In this document: positions 19,031 to 28,658 of the stretch, piece by piece
How positions within the stretch are numbered: the stretch's first letter is position 1
Layout: the number at the start of each line of letters is the position of its first letter
Assembly: GCF_012273655.1 (NCBI RefSeq)
Contig: NZ_JAAWWP010000026.1
Span: 1 to 64,000, forward strand
Direction of reading: 5' to 3'
From: Streptomyces physcomitrii
GTDB lineage: Bacteria > Actinomycetota > Actinomycetes > Streptomycetales > Streptomycetaceae
DNA: 64,000 nt
The notes under the pieces: generated by a model
Told to the model about the DNA's origin: nothing
Seen by the model: the letters and a program-made list of their open reading frames with translations, nothing else
Database searches by the model: none
Translations under genes and position numbers: made by a program

Positions 19031-21856
19031 TCAGGCTTCCTCGTCCAATTCGGCGAGCGCGGCGGCCAGGCTGGGGCGGCCCGGTATGTCGAGTTTCCGG
19101 TAGGTGTTCGACAGGTGCTTCTCGACCATGCGCGAAGAAATTCCGAGCTCGCCGGAAATCTCCGGGTTGCTCTGTCCCGTGGCCGCGAGGCCTGCCACCC
19201 TGCGTTCCGAGGGCGTCAATCTCGACTTCTTCCGCACGGCGGCGGGCGGCGCCTCGGACCGAAGGGACTGAATTCTGGTCAGCATCCAGTCGGCCTGGCA
19301 TTCGTGCGCGAGTTCCTCTGCCCGTTTGAGTGCGTTGGCGCGCCGTGCCGGTTCCGTTTCGGCGTGACTGCCCAGGGCGTACAGGGCCCGGCAGAGTTCG
19401 TATCCGTTGGTCCCCTGCTCCAGGACCGCGACGGCCTCCTCCAGGATCGCCGAGCCCTCGCGCTCCTCGCTCACCCGGCCGAGGGCCAGCAGGGCCCGGC
19501 CGAGCGCGGTCGGCGCCCCCCAGGCCCGGGCCTGCTCGACCTCCTGGCGTGCGGCGGCCTTCGCCTGTTCGTGCTCACCGAGCCGGTGGTGGACGAGGGC
19601 GACGCAGGACGGCCAGGGCAGGGCCACCGGGTTGCGCCAGCCGATCCGCTCCATGTGCAGCCCGGCCGTGCGGAAGTGGTCGAGCGCGGGGCGCAGTTCA
19701 CCCCGCCGCACCGCGCTGGTGCCGCGCGCCACGTGCAGCAGCGCGCTGAGATGCGCGTTGCCCGCGCTGCGCCGGTACTGGACCAGGATGCTCTCGGCGA
19801 GCGCGGGATCGGCGGTGTTCAGCGCGACGATGGCGAGCACCGCGACCAGCATGGTGGGCAGGCCGCTGGTCTCCGGACCGGTGAGGGCGTCCGCCTGCAG
19901 GGCCTTGCGCCGGGCGTAGACGGGCTGGCCGTCCGCGAAGGCCACCAGGGCCTGCTCCGCGCGGATGATGGCCTGCTCCACGTCGCCGCCGCGGTGCTGC
20001 GCCAGCCGGTGCGATTCGCGCAGCCAGCTCGCCGCCCCCTCGGTCTGGCCCGAGGCGGCGAGGATGTTGACCACCAGGGGCAGGGTGCTGTGCACATGCT
20101 CGAAGGAGGGCGGCTCCTGTTCGAGCAGCCGCGCGCAGAGCGCCGACAGCCGTGCCGCCGGTACCGCGTTGGCCACGAAGACGATGTGCATCAGCGCGGT
20201 CAGCAGCTCCCGCTCGCCGGGGGTGTCCATGCTCGGGTGCGGTCCGAGCTGTTCGAACCGGCGCACCGCCTCGGCGATGTGCGCGGGATCCTGGGCGCTG
20301 AGGACGTGCTCGCGGGCCTGCAGCCGCAGGGCGAGTTCGCGCTCCTCGGGCCCCTTCGTCCCGGAAGCCGTCAGCTCCTCGGCCACCTCGCGCATCATGG
20401 CGTCGACCCGGAAGGCCGAGGGGTCCATCAGGAGCGGCCCGAGGCGTACGACCGCGGCGGCCCGTTCGCGGACCGAGTCGAGGAGCGGCACCGCCTCGAC
20501 GACATGGCGCAGCGAGGCCGCGGTGGCGAAGCTGCGCTCCGCGCCCGCCAGTTCGATGAGCAGGCCGGCCCGGTCCGGTCCGGTGAGCGAGGTTTCGAGC
20601 AGCGCCCGCCGCAGATAGCGCGCCGCGTCGCGGGTGGAGGCGCGGTGCAGCGCACTGCGCGCGGCCGTACGCAGGATGTCCACCGCCTTGTCGCCGGGCA
20701 GGGTGAGGGTGGACATCAGGTGGTTCGCGGCGAGTTCGGCGGAGTGGCCGCTGCGGTGCAGCAGTTCGGCCGCCACGCTGCGCATCGCGGTGCGCTCCTC
20801 GGCGGGCATGCTCTCCTCGAGCAGGTCCCGAAGGAGCGACCCGGTGGACAGGGTCCACCCGTCCTCCGCCACCAGCCCGGCCAGCCGCAGCACCCGCAGG
20901 GCCTCCGTGCACTGGGCGCCGTCCAGCTCCGCGAGGTCGGCGAGCAGCTCCGGATCGCTGTCGGGGCCGAGCACCGTGAGGGCGTGCGCGGCGCGCCGCA
21001 GATGGTCGGGCTGGGACCGCAGGAAGCCGGCCAGCCGCTGGCGCACGCTCTCCGGCCGGAGCAGGCTCACCATCGGCGCCTGGGCGGCGGTCGGACGCAG
21101 CCCGCGGAACTGCGCCTCGTCCACCAGCGCGCCGAGCAGCAGCGGATTGCCGCCGGTGCGGACGCGGAAGGCCTCGACGTACTCCGGTTCCGCCGGTGCA
21201 CCGCACGACTCCTCGACCAGCCGCCGGACGCTGTCGCCGCCGAGGGAGCGCAGCACACAGGTCCGGTCGGCGAGGGCGAGCACATCATGCACGTAACAGC
21301 GGTTGCCCCGGATATCGCCGGTCAGTACCGAGACGGCGAAAACGATGCGCATGCCGCCGCGGCAGGCCAGGGTGTGGACGAGCACCTTCAGGGATTCGAC
21401 GTCGCACCAGTGCAGGTCGTCGATGATGACCAGTACGGTGCGGCCGTCGGCCATCGCGTCGACCAGGGCCGCCAGCCAGCGCGGCGCCCCCTGCACGGTC
21501 AGCGCCGACCAGGGAGCCTCCAGGCCCGACTCCGCGATGGCGCGCACCTCGGGTGGCGCGCCCTCGGCCGCGGCCCGCAGCCAGGACCTGGCCTGCTCGG
21601 TGGAGGCGGCGGCGAGGACGGGCTCCACGAGCTGCCGTACGACACCGAGACCGAAGCTCTCCTCGGCCGCGGCGGCCTGCGCCCTCAGGAGCAGCGTGTC
21701 CTCCTCGCGGCCCAGCTCGGAGAGGGCTTCGAGGAACGTCGACTTGCCGACGCCCAGCGCGCCCTGCACCACGAGCAGCGAGCCCTCTCCCGCGGCGGCG
21801 CGGCGCAGTGTCGCGGCGGCCTCTTCTCTCAGCTCGTCGCGCTCCAGTAGCAGCAT
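19031..21856 (-). CDS. LAL-family (AAA ATPase-LuxR) regulator 1
   Basis: Large ATP-binding regulator of the LuxR family, 941 residues, like those that activate macrolide clusters (PikD, NysRI-III). I chose the ATG at 21856 because GGAGGGG precedes it and the P-loop (GALGVGKS, residues 32-39) then sits at the usual place. Walker B is at VIIDDLHW (~145-152). A long alpha-helical TPR-like middle follows. The C-terminus carries the LuxR helix-turn-helix (LTPSERRVAGLAATGQSNPEI... MVEKHLSNTYRKL). It lies between the PAS-LuxR gene and a second LAL gene, all on the - strand, which suggests a regulatory cascade. The effector is unknown. Confidence 0.92.
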   Translation of the reverse strand: MLLLERDELREEAAATLRRAAAGEGSLLVVQGALGVGKSTFLEALSELGREEDTLLLRAQAAAAEESFGLGVVRQLVEPVLAAASTEQARSWLRAAAEGAPPEVRAIAESGLEAPWSALTVQGAPRWLAALVDAMADGRTVLVIIDDLHWCDVESLKVLVHTLACRGGMRIVFAVSVLTGDIRGNRCYVHDVLALADRTCVLRSLGGDSVRRLVEESCGAPAEPEYVEAFRVRTGGNPLLLGALVDEAQFRGLRPTAAQAPMVSLLRPESVRQRLAGFLRSQPDHLRRAAHALTVLGPDSDPELLADLAELDGAQCTEALRVLRLAGLVAEDGWTLSTGSLLRDLLEESMPAEERTAMRSVAAELLHRSGHSAELAANHLMSTLTLPGDKAVDILRTAARSALHRASTRDAARYLRRALLETSLTGPDRAGLLIELAGAERSFATAASLRHVVEAVPLLDSVRERAAAVVRLGPLLMDPSAFRVDAMMREVAEELTASGTKGPEERELALRLQAREHVLSAQDPAHIAEAVRRFEQLGPHPSMDTPGERELLTALMHIVFVANAVPAARLSALCARLLEQEPPSFEHVHSTLPLVVNILAASGQTEGAASWLRESHRLAQHRGGDVEQAIIRAEQALVAFADGQPVYARRKALQADALTGPETSGLPTMLVAVLAIVALNTADPALAESILVQYRRSAGNAHLSALLHVARGTSAVRRGELRPALDHFRTAGLHMERIGWRNPVALPWPSCVALVHHRLGEHEQAKAAARQEVEQARAWGAPTALGRALLALGRVSEEREGSAILEEAVAVLEQGTNGYELCRALYALGSHAETEPARRANALKRAEELAHECQADWMLTRIQSLRSEAPPAAVRKKSRLTPSERRVAGLAATGQSNPEISGELGISSRMVEKHLSNTYRKLDIPGRPSLAAALAELDEEA

Positions 21857-22495
21857 GGTGCCCCTCCCTCGTCGCACGGTCCGTACGCCGTTCGGGGTCG
21901 GCGGGGTGCGGGATCCGTGATCGCAGTGGTGCACCCGCGGCGCGGCGGGTACGACGGAGCCGCCCTTCCGCGGACGGGAAGGGACGGGTCACCGAGGACC
22001 GCTGTGCGCGGGGCAGGTCAGACAGCCGGGCGGCGGGTCGCCACCGCCGGATCGGGAGGTGGCCGAACCGGCAGCCTGCGATGGACGCACGGGAGCTTCC
22101 GGCGTGCCCGGCGGGCCCGCGCCAACGGGAGACACCGCGCGCAGGTGCACCTGCACACGGGCCAGGGCCGGTGGTGTCGGTGGCCCGTGGAGTCGCTCAT
22201 GCAGACAGAGTCCTGAGAGTTGTTCAATTCCGCGAGAATGACTGAGCAGACCACAGCGGAGACCACGCCCACAAGGGGATCTGCCGAAAACGATCAGCTA
22301 CGACTCTTTCACTCTCAGGTGACAAAGCGATGAACTGGCGGAGGCGGTCCGTCGAAGCCCCCGACCGCGCCCTCCGCCCGCCCGCCGGCACACGGAAAAC
22401 CGTCCCCGGCGGGGCCGCGCGAGGGCGGTCCGCCGGGGACGGCTGTGGCTGGGGCGGCGGCCGCGGGGGCAGTGCCCCGGGCCGTACGGCGAGTG
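21857..22495. other. Gap between the two LAL genes
   Basis: About 640 bp. It contains the terminator of the upstream LAL gene (22400-22442) and, around 22200-22330, an AT-richer stretch that is the likely promoter region of LAL regulator 1. Short frames on both strands are rich in Arg, Pro and Cys and lack good start sites; I see no gene here. No PimM-like box was found. Confidence 0.5.
22400..22442 (-). terminator. Terminator of LAL regulator 2
   Basis: A 13-bp perfect inverted repeat (CCGTCCCCGGCGG at 22400-22412 with 22430-22442), followed on the - strand by GGTTTTCC, lies 54 bp beyond the stop codon. Confidence 0.75.
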
Positions 22496-25384
22496 TCAGG
22501 CGGGGCGGCCCGGCTTCGGCCGGGTGCCCTCCTCGGGGGGACGCAGGGCACCGCGCAGCTCGCGGCGCCCGGAGACGCCGAGCTTGCGATAGGCCGAGGT
22601 CAGATGGACCTCGACGGTGCGCTGCGTGACGAAGAGGGTCTCGGCGATCTCCGCGTTGGAGGCGCCCTCCGCGGCCAGCCGCGCCACCTGGCTCTGGCTC
22701 CGGGTGAGCGAGCCGAGACCGCTGGAGACCGGGCGGCGCGGCCGCGCCCCGGTGGCGAGCAGCGCCTTGCGGGCCTCCTCGTGCAGGGCGCGCGCCCCGG
22801 CGGCGTACGAGGCGTTCCAGCCCTTGCGCAGCACCTCCCGGGCGGCTTCCTTCTGCCCGAGCTCGTACAGGGCCCGGCCCCGCGACACGCGCACCCGGGC
22901 GAGTATCAGCTCCGCCCCGGTCGGGGCGAGCACCGACTCCGCCTCCTCAAGGAGAGCCGCCCGCTCCCGCGGGTCGCGCACCGCCGCCGCCCGCAGTTCC
23001 AGACCCGTGCCGAGGGCGCAGGGGAGCCGGCCCGCGCGGGCCAGGCCGATCGCCTCGTCGGCGAGTTCCCGCGCCTCGGCGTACTGCCCCAGGGCCAGGT
23101 GCGCCCGGCCCGCCCAGTACCACCACGGCGAGACCGCGGGGTTGGTGCGCTGCCAGGCGCGCTGGCGCCGCCCGCACTCCGTCAGCAGGGCCAGCGCGCC
23201 CTCCGCGTCGCCCTGCGCCAGGCGCAGCCGGCCGTGGGCGCCCAGCAGTTCGTTCCACTGCCAGGCGTCCTCGTCCTTCGGGTCGGGGGACCCGGCCACC
23301 GCCGCGCTCGCCGCGTCGAGGTCCCCCTGCTCCAGGAAGACATGCAGCCGGATCGCGAGCGCCAGGGCCTGGTGGTGGCTGACGGCCGCGAGGTCGGTGT
23401 CCTTCAGCGCCCGCGTCGCGGACTTGAGGGCCGCCTCCAGGGAGCCGAGCCGCAGACAGGCGTCCGCGCTGAGGCCCAGCGCGTTGCGGCACTCGTCCTC
23501 GGGCAGCGTCTCGCCGCCGTGGATGAGCTGCCGGAAGACGTCCTCGGCCTCGCGCGGCGCGTCCGTGTAGAGGAGCGAGGTGGCGGCGGTGGCCAGGAAG
23601 GCGTACGAGTCGGTGGTCGGGCTGCTGCGCTGCCAGGCCCTGCGGGTGGCGGCGAGGCACTCGGGCACCCGGTCCATGCGGGAGGCGACGAGGACCGCCC
23701 GGGTGGCCACGAGCACCCGCTCCGCCGGGGTCTCACCGGGCAGGTCCAGGTCGAGCGGCACGGTCTCGATGAGCTCCAGGTACGCCTCGCGGCTCCCGAT
23801 CACCGCCATCAGCAGCTGGGCTTCGAGCAGTTGGGCGCTCGCGACGCCGTCCTCGGCGCCGGTGGTGCGGTGCCGGTTGAGCAGTCCCACGGCACGGGCG
23901 AGCTGCCCGGTGCGGGCGAGGCCCACCGCGAGCGCGCTCAGCGCGGTGAGCCGCAGCTCGGGGTCGATGGCGCGTTTCAGGGCCACCGTCAGATGCCCGA
24001 CCGCCGCCTCGGGGTCCACCCGGCCCTCGGCGACGCCCAGTTCGGTCAGCAGCGCGGGGGAGCAGTCGTTCTCGCGGCCCTCCGGTACACAGGGCCGCAG
24101 CAGCTCCACCGCGCGCTCCGGCCTGCTGGCCAGCATGGCCTCCCGGGCGGCCTCCCGCAGCAGCGTGGTGGCCCACGGCTCGGTGGGGGTGCCCCGGGAC
24201 CGCAGGAGCTGGACGATGACCTCGGCGGTGGGGGCCCCGCTGTCGTGCAGCAGCCGGGCGGCCCGGCCGTGCGCGACGCCGCCCTCGTGCTCGCCGAGGC
24301 CGTCCAGGACGGCCTCGCGGACCACGGGGTGGGTGAAGGACCAGGCGCCGGCGCCGGCGGTGAAGCCCACCAGGCCGAGGGAGTTCAGGGTGAACAGCGA
24401 CTGGGCGAAGGCGGGTTCGTCGAGGGTGGCCAGCCGCCCGCACAGGTCGGTCGGGGTGCCGTCGCCGAGGACCGCCATCGCCCTGACGGCGCGCAGGACG
24501 CTGTCCGGCTGCTGGCTCAGCAGATGCGCGATCCGGCTGCGGAAGGACTGCGCGCCCTGGCCGTCGACCGCGGTGATGTTCTCGACGGTGAGGTCCAGGC
24601 CGTTCTCGCGCAGCGCCGAGACCAGCCGGGTCACCAGGAGCGGATTGCCGCCGGTCACCGCCAGACAGGAACCCTGGAACTGCGCGTCGCCCGCGGAGCC
24701 GGTCAGCGCCCGGGCCACCCGGCCGATGCCCTCGGCGGTCAGCGGACGGGGGCGCAGGGTGCGGCACTGGGGCTGGGCCGCGATCTCGTCCAGGGAGGCG
24801 GAGGCGTGGCCGCCGCGGCAGCTCAGGGCCAGCAGCACGGGCTGGCCGGGCAGCCGCCGCGCGGTGTGCGCGAGGAAGTGCAGCGAGGCCGGGTCCGCCA
24901 GGTGCGCGTCGTCCACCGCGAGCAGCAGCGGCCCGTGCGTCGCCGCTGAGCGCAGCAGCTCGTACAACTCCGCGAGCAGGCCGTGCGGGACGGCGTTGAC
25001 ATCGATATCAGACCTGCCGCGCACCGCGTGGTCCGCGGACTTCTCGGGGTGCACGGGCCAGGGCAGGGCCGGATCCGCGCGGTGCGCCTCGGCGAGCGGG
25101 GCCACCAGGCGCCGGGCGAGGCTCAGCGGCGTCTGCCGCTGCTCCGGCTCCGCGCGCGCGGTCAGCACGCGCAGGGCCGGAGCGGCATCGACGAGGGCGC
25201 GCAGCAGCGCGGACTTGCCGATGCCGTCCGGTCCTTCCAGCACGATCAGCCCGGGGGACCCGGCGGCCGCCCGCCGGGCGGCCTCGGTCAGGACGGAGAG
25301 TTCACGCTCGCGCTCCACGAGTTCGGGTGGCGCGCCGGTCTTCCCCGAACCATGTGGACTGCGCTCGCCGGTGACGACGGTCAT
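22496..25384 (-). CDS. LAL-family (AAA ATPase-LuxR) regulator 2
   Basis: Second LAL regulator, 962 residues. P-loop GPDGIGKS at 51-58, Walker B LLLAVDDAHLAD (~170-181), long helical repeat region, and C-terminal LuxR domain (LTRSQSQVARLAAEGASNAEIAETLFV... TVEVHLTSAYRKLGV). The ATG at 25384 has AGGGTGA about 10 bases upstream. It differs strongly from LAL regulator 1, so this is not a recent duplication. It lies 195 bp downstream of the P450 pair on the same strand, with a possible promoter of its own at 25528-25557. By family knowledge it should activate cluster promoters; the target sites are not known. Confidence 0.92.
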   Translation of the reverse strand: MTVVTGERSPHGSGKTGAPPELVERERELSVLTEAARRAAAGSPGLIVLEGPDGIGKSALLRALVDAAPALRVLTARAEPEQRQTPLSLARRLVAPLAEAHRADPALPWPVHPEKSADHAVRGRSDIDVNAVPHGLLAELYELLRSAATHGPLLLAVDDAHLADPASLHFLAHTARRLPGQPVLLALSCRGGHASASLDEIAAQPQCRTLRPRPLTAEGIGRVARALTGSAGDAQFQGSCLAVTGGNPLLVTRLVSALRENGLDLTVENITAVDGQGAQSFRSRIAHLLSQQPDSVLRAVRAMAVLGDGTPTDLCGRLATLDEPAFAQSLFTLNSLGLVGFTAGAGAWSFTHPVVREAVLDGLGEHEGGVAHGRAARLLHDSGAPTAEVIVQLLRSRGTPTEPWATTLLREAAREAMLASRPERAVELLRPCVPEGRENDCSPALLTELGVAEGRVDPEAAVGHLTVALKRAIDPELRLTALSALAVGLARTGQLARAVGLLNRHRTTGAEDGVASAQLLEAQLLMAVIGSREAYLELIETVPLDLDLPGETPAERVLVATRAVLVASRMDRVPECLAATRRAWQRSSPTTDSYAFLATAATSLLYTDAPREAEDVFRQLIHGGETLPEDECRNALGLSADACLRLGSLEAALKSATRALKDTDLAAVSHHQALALAIRLHVFLEQGDLDAASAAVAGSPDPKDEDAWQWNELLGAHGRLRLAQGDAEGALALLTECGRRQRAWQRTNPAVSPWWYWAGRAHLALGQYAEARELADEAIGLARAGRLPCALGTGLELRAAAVRDPRERAALLEEAESVLAPTGAELILARVRVSRGRALYELGQKEAAREVLRKGWNASYAAGARALHEEARKALLATGARPRRPVSSGLGSLTRSQSQVARLAAEGASNAEIAETLFVTQRTVEVHLTSAYRKLGVSGRRELRGALRPPEEGTRPKPGRPA

Positions 25385-25527
25385 GGCGGTTCACCCTCTC
25401 CGAAGGAGCCTCAGGAGCCGCCGGCCGGGGCGGCTCAAGTGCTGCGTGCTGTCCCCGCCGGCCGACGGGGGCCTCAGTCCGGGCGCGTACCGGACGGCTG
25501 TCCGGATACCCCTCCTGAACGCGGCCT

Positions 25528-25557
25528 TCTCTACGGTTCGAGACGCATACACCTCAA
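25528..25557 (-). promoter_or_regulatory. Possible sigma-70-like promoter for LAL regulator 2
   Basis: On the - strand TTGAGG (25557-25552) and TAGAGA (25533-25528) are separated by 18 bp, about 145 bp before the ATG. Only the spacing and the hexamers support it. Confidence 0.3.
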
Positions 25558-25578
25558 TGTGTCCCGTCCGCGGGCGAT

Positions 25579-26799
25579 CTAGTCCCAGGCGACGGGCAAC
25601 TCGTCCACTCCGTAGTGGACCGACCGGTCGCGCAGCGGGACTTCGGCCGCCGGCTTGGCCAGCCGCAGGCTCGGGAAGCGGTCGAAGAGCTTGCGCAGAC
25701 CGATGCGCATGCTGGAGCGCGCCAGGTGCTGGCCCAGGCACTGGTGGGCACCGAAACCGAGCGCCAGGTGCTTGCGCGGGATCCGGGTCACGTCGAGGCG
25801 GTCGGGGTCGGTGAAGACCTCCGGGTCGCGGTTGGCCGCGGGCAGCGAGAGCACCACCGTCTGCCCGGCCTTGATGGTGCGCCCGCCCAGCTCGACGTCC
25901 TGCACGGCGCACCGGCTCGACCCCATCTGGGAGATGGTCAGATAGCGCAGCAACTCGTCGACCGCGCCCGCCTCGTACAGCTCGGGGCGCTCGCGCAGCA
26001 GGGCGAGCTGCTCGGGGTGTTCGAGGAGCGCGAAGGTGCTCAGCGCCAGCATGTTCGGGGTGGTGTCCAGGGAGCCGCCGAGGGTGAGGACGGCCAGGTT
26101 GACCAGTTCGTCCTCGGTCAGCTCGCCGGTCGCCGACAGGCGCCCGAAGAAGTCCTCGCCCTGCTCGGCCATGCGCGCGGCCACCATCGGCCGGATCAGC
26201 GCGTCCATCGACTCGATGTGGTGGATGAACTCCTCGAGCGTGTACGTCAGCCGCATCAGCGCCCCGAAGTGCTCCGCGATGCCGTCCATCAGCTCGGGGG
26301 TGACGTCCATGAGCGAGCAGACCGAGCGCAGGCTGAAGACCTCCGCCCAGTCGGTGACCAGGTCGGCGGGCGAGCCCTTGGCCGCCATCTCCTCCAGGGT
26401 CTCGTCGACCAGGCGCTCCAGCTCCGGTTCGTAGGCCTGGATACGGCGCAGGGTGAAGTGCCCGGCCAGCAGGCGCCGGTACTTGGTGTGCTCGGGGGCG
26501 TCCATCTTCGCGAAGGAGCCGGGCGCGGAGGGCACCGGCTTGTACTCGTCCATCGGGAAGGGCGGCGCGACGACGTGCGCGAGCAGTTCGTTGCGGTGGC
26601 TGAACCGCTCGTCGGCGAGGATCTCGCGCACCAGGTCGTGCCGGGTCACCAGCCAGCCGTTCGGGTCGCCGGGCGCCACCTGGAAGGTGACGGGGCTGAC
26701 CGGGTCCTCGGCGCGCAGCCGGGCGTAGTCGGCGGGCGGGTCGAAGGGGCAGCCGCCGCGGTCCGAGGGGATCACGGGGGGATCGGGCCTGGTCTTCAT
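25579..26799 (-). CDS. Cytochrome P450 (tailoring oxygenase, CYP105-like)
   Basis: Bacterial class I P450, 406 residues, expected to hydroxylate or epoxidise the polyketide using ferredoxin electrons. Heme-binding motif FGAHQCLGQHLAR with the ligand Cys near residue 351; I-helix GGSLDTT with the usual acid-Thr pair; ExxR-type helix ELLRYLT region; a PRDP-like PDRLDVTR segment. ATG at 26799 is preceded by CGGAG. It lies 70 bp downstream of a second P450 on the same strand and is probably cotranscribed with it. Substrate and position of oxidation cannot be told from sequence. Confidence 0.93.
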   Translation of the reverse strand: MKTRPDPPVIPSDRGGCPFDPPADYARLRAEDPVSPVTFQVAPGDPNGWLVTRHDLVREILADERFSHRNELLAHVVAPPFPMDEYKPVPSAPGSFAKMDAPEHTKYRRLLAGHFTLRRIQAYEPELERLVDETLEEMAAKGSPADLVTDWAEVFSLRSVCSLMDVTPELMDGIAEHFGALMRLTYTLEEFIHHIESMDALIRPMVAARMAEQGEDFFGRLSATGELTEDELVNLAVLTLGGSLDTTPNMLALSTFALLEHPEQLALLRERPELYEAGAVDELLRYLTISQMGSSRCAVQDVELGGRTIKAGQTVVLSLPAANRDPEVFTDPDRLDVTRIPRKHLALGFGAHQCLGQHLARSSMRIGLRKLFDRFPSLRLAKPAAEVPLRDRSVHYGVDELPVAWD

Positions 26800-26869
26800 G
26801 GTCGCTCCGAGGGATGCGGGATGCGGGAGGCGTCGGAAAGGGGGCAAGGGCGCGGCCTGGGCCGCGGGT

Positions 26870-28093
26870 TCAGGACCGTTCGAGGCGCAGCGGAAGGCGG
26901 CGGGCACCGAAGACGTTGGTGCCGTGCCAGGACAGGCGCACCTCGGGGTCGACCTCGATACGGGCGTAGCGGTCGAGCAGCGCGTCGAGGGCGATCCGGC
27001 CCTCCAGACGGGCCAGCGGCGCACCGATGCAGTAGTGCACGCCGTGCCCGAAGGCGGCCTGCTTGCCGTTGGACCGGTGCAGGCGGAAGGAGTCCGCCTC
27101 CTCGAAGACGGACTCGTCGCGGTTGGCGGAGAGCAGCCACAGGTACACCAGGCCGTTCTCCGGGATGTCCACCCCGCCGAGGCTGACCTCGGTGGTGGTG
27201 ACCCGCTCGATGCGGGTGAACGGCGGGCGCAGCCGCAGCGTCTCCTCGATCACCGCGGGCACCAGGGAGCGGTCCGCGCGTACCCGGGCGAAGAGTTCGG
27301 GGTCGCGGTCCAGGCTCATCAGGGTGTTGCCCAGCAGGACCGAGGTGGTGATGTGCCCGGCCATCAGGAGCAGGGTGGCGAAGCTGGCGATGTCCTCGTC
27401 GTCCAGCCGCTCGCCCTCCAGCTCCGCCTCGACCAGGACGCCCAGGAGGTCGCCGCGGGGGGAGCGGCGCCGCTCGTCGATGAAGGTCTGGAGGTAGGCG
27501 GTGATGCCGACCGCCGTCTCCTCCATGGCGCGTACGCTCTCCGGGTCGTCCGGATCGGTGTTCAGGAGCTGGTCGGCCCAGCCCTGGAAGAGCATCCGGT
27601 CCTCGCCCGGCACCCCCAGCATGCGGGCGATCACGGTCACCGGCAGGGGGTTGGCGAGGACGTCCACCAAGTCGTAGCGGTCCCCCTCGGCCCGGTCGAG
27701 GAGTTCGGCGGTCAGCTCGGTGATGGCCGGTTCCAGGCCCGCGACGAGCCCCGGGGTGAAGGCCCTGCTGATCAGCCGGCGCATCTTGCCGTGCAGCGGC
27801 GGGTCGAGCAGCAGCAGGGTGCCCCGGGGAGCCTGCCGTTCGCCGTGCGAGAGGCGGCCGACCGTGTCCGAGGAGAAGGTGGCGGGGTCGGCCAGGATGC
27901 GCTGGACGTCGGCGTGCCGGAAGACATGGACGATTCCCGAGCCGTCCCGCCACACCGGCTGCTCGGCGCGCATGCGTGCCGCCCACGCCAGGAGGGTGTC
28001 ACCGCCGTCCGGTTCCACGGTCGGGGCGCGGTCCGGGAGAGCGGCGGCCGCCTGGGCCGGATCGAGCACCTCCGAGATGCCTTGCTGCGCCAC
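26870..28093 (-). CDS. Cytochrome P450 with altered I-helix motif
   Basis: Second P450, 407 residues. The GTG at 28093 was chosen because AAAGGTGA lies just upstream and the protein begins like other CYP107-type enzymes. Heme motif FGHGVHYCIGAPLARLE (Cys near residue 354), so it is a true heme protein rather than a DesVIII-like auxiliary. The I-helix reads AGHITTS where most P450s have AGHETT or AGHDTT. The Thr is kept but the acidic residue of the proton relay is Ile. It is first gene of a - strand pair and divergent from the ferredoxin, with two PimM-like boxes in the shared promoter region. Likely a macrolide tailoring oxidase; substrate unknown. Confidence 0.92.
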   Translation of the reverse strand: MAQQGISEVLDPAQAAAALPDRAPTVEPDGGDTLLAWAARMRAEQPVWRDGSGIVHVFRHADVQRILADPATFSSDTVGRLSHGERQAPRGTLLLLDPPLHGKMRRLISRAFTPGLVAGLEPAITELTAELLDRAEGDRYDLVDVLANPLPVTVIARMLGVPGEDRMLFQGWADQLLNTDPDDPESVRAMEETAVGITAYLQTFIDERRRSPRGDLLGVLVEAELEGERLDDEDIASFATLLLMAGHITTSVLLGNTLMSLDRDPELFARVRADRSLVPAVIEETLRLRPPFTRIERVTTTEVSLGGVDIPENGLVYLWLLSANRDESVFEEADSFRLHRSNGKQAAFGHGVHYCIGAPLARLEGRIALDALLDRYARIEVDPEVRLSWHGTNVFGARRLPLRLERS

Positions 28094-28222
28094 TGGGTCA
28101 CCTTTCGCAGAGGTCGTCGCCCGCACGGTGCACGCGTCACGGGAGTCGGGCCCTGGCACCCCGCGCGGTAGCGGTCACTCCAGCACGGGGGCCTCTCGCG
28201 CGGCCAGTACGAGCCGCGGACT

Positions 28223-28238
28223 CTAGGGATTCACCGAG
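28223..28238. promoter_or_regulatory. PAS-LuxR (PimM-like) box 1
   Basis: CTAGGGATTCACCGAG matches 14 of 16 positions of the PimM operator consensus CTVGGGAWWTCCCBAG. It lies 130 bp upstream of the P450 start at 28093. Confidence 0.7.
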
Positions 28239-28286
28239 TACCGGCCCCGGCGGGAACCCCGCGCGGCCGCCGGGCGCGGCGAATCT

Positions 28287-28302
28287 CTGGAGGAAACCCC
28301 AG
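28287..28302. promoter_or_regulatory. PAS-LuxR (PimM-like) box 2
   Basis: CTGGAGGAAACCCCAG matches 13 of 16 consensus positions, with both outer half-sites CTGG/CCAG kept. It lies 100 bp upstream of the ferredoxin ATG, so each arm of the divergent promoter has one box. Confidence 0.6.
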
Positions 28303-28401
28303 ACAGCTCGGCGCGGACGTCCCCATAGGTGGGGGAGCCCCGCAAGATGGGGCACATCCCGGCCGCCCGTCGACTCCGACCGTGTGTGAAGAGGCCTGCT
28401 C

Positions 28402-28614
28402 ATGGACATTTCGATCGACCACGACAAGTGCATCGGCGCCGGTCAGTGTGCCCTCATCGCTCCTGAGGTCTTCGACCAGCGCGTCGAGGACGGCCTGTCC
28501 GTGCTGCTGGTCCAGGACCCGGGAGCCGACCAGTACGAGGCGGTGCGGGAGGCGGCCGAGATGTGTCCGCTCGGCGCGATCTCCACGGCCGGGGCCGCGC
28601 GCCCGCGGGACTGA
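28402..28614 (+). CDS. Ferredoxin, [3Fe-4S] type
   Basis: Small 70-residue electron carrier. Cys10, Cys16 and Cys55 are present and the fourth cluster position is Ala13 (CIGAGQC ... CPLGA), which is the pattern of [3Fe-4S] ferredoxins that serve Streptomyces P450s. It is divergent from the two P450 genes and leads a + strand tailoring operon (glycosyltransferase, 4,6-dehydratase, SARP). It may also feed electrons to the iron-sulfur 3-dehydratase at 35.1 kb; that is inference. No ferredoxin reductase gene is nearby. Confidence 0.93.
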   Translation: MDISIDHDKCIGAGQCALIAPEVFDQRVEDGLSVLLVQDPGADQYEAVREAAEMCPLGAISTAGAARPRD

Positions 28615-28658
28615 GGCACGACACCGTCCGTTCGCCCTCCGACGAGGAAGTGGAAACC

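Noticed and set aside
18926..21850. Long + strand frame opposite LAL regulator 1
   Set aside because: Mirror of a real - strand gene with P-loop and LuxR domain.
22018..22272. 84-codon - strand frame upstream of LAL regulator 1
   Set aside because: Cys/Arg-rich translation without a ribosome binding site; more likely promoter and leader DNA.
26870..28093. P450 as a DesVIII/EryCII-type glycosyltransferase helper
   Set aside because: The heme-ligand Cys and flanking motif are intact, so it is a heme enzyme; helpers of that type lack the Cys.
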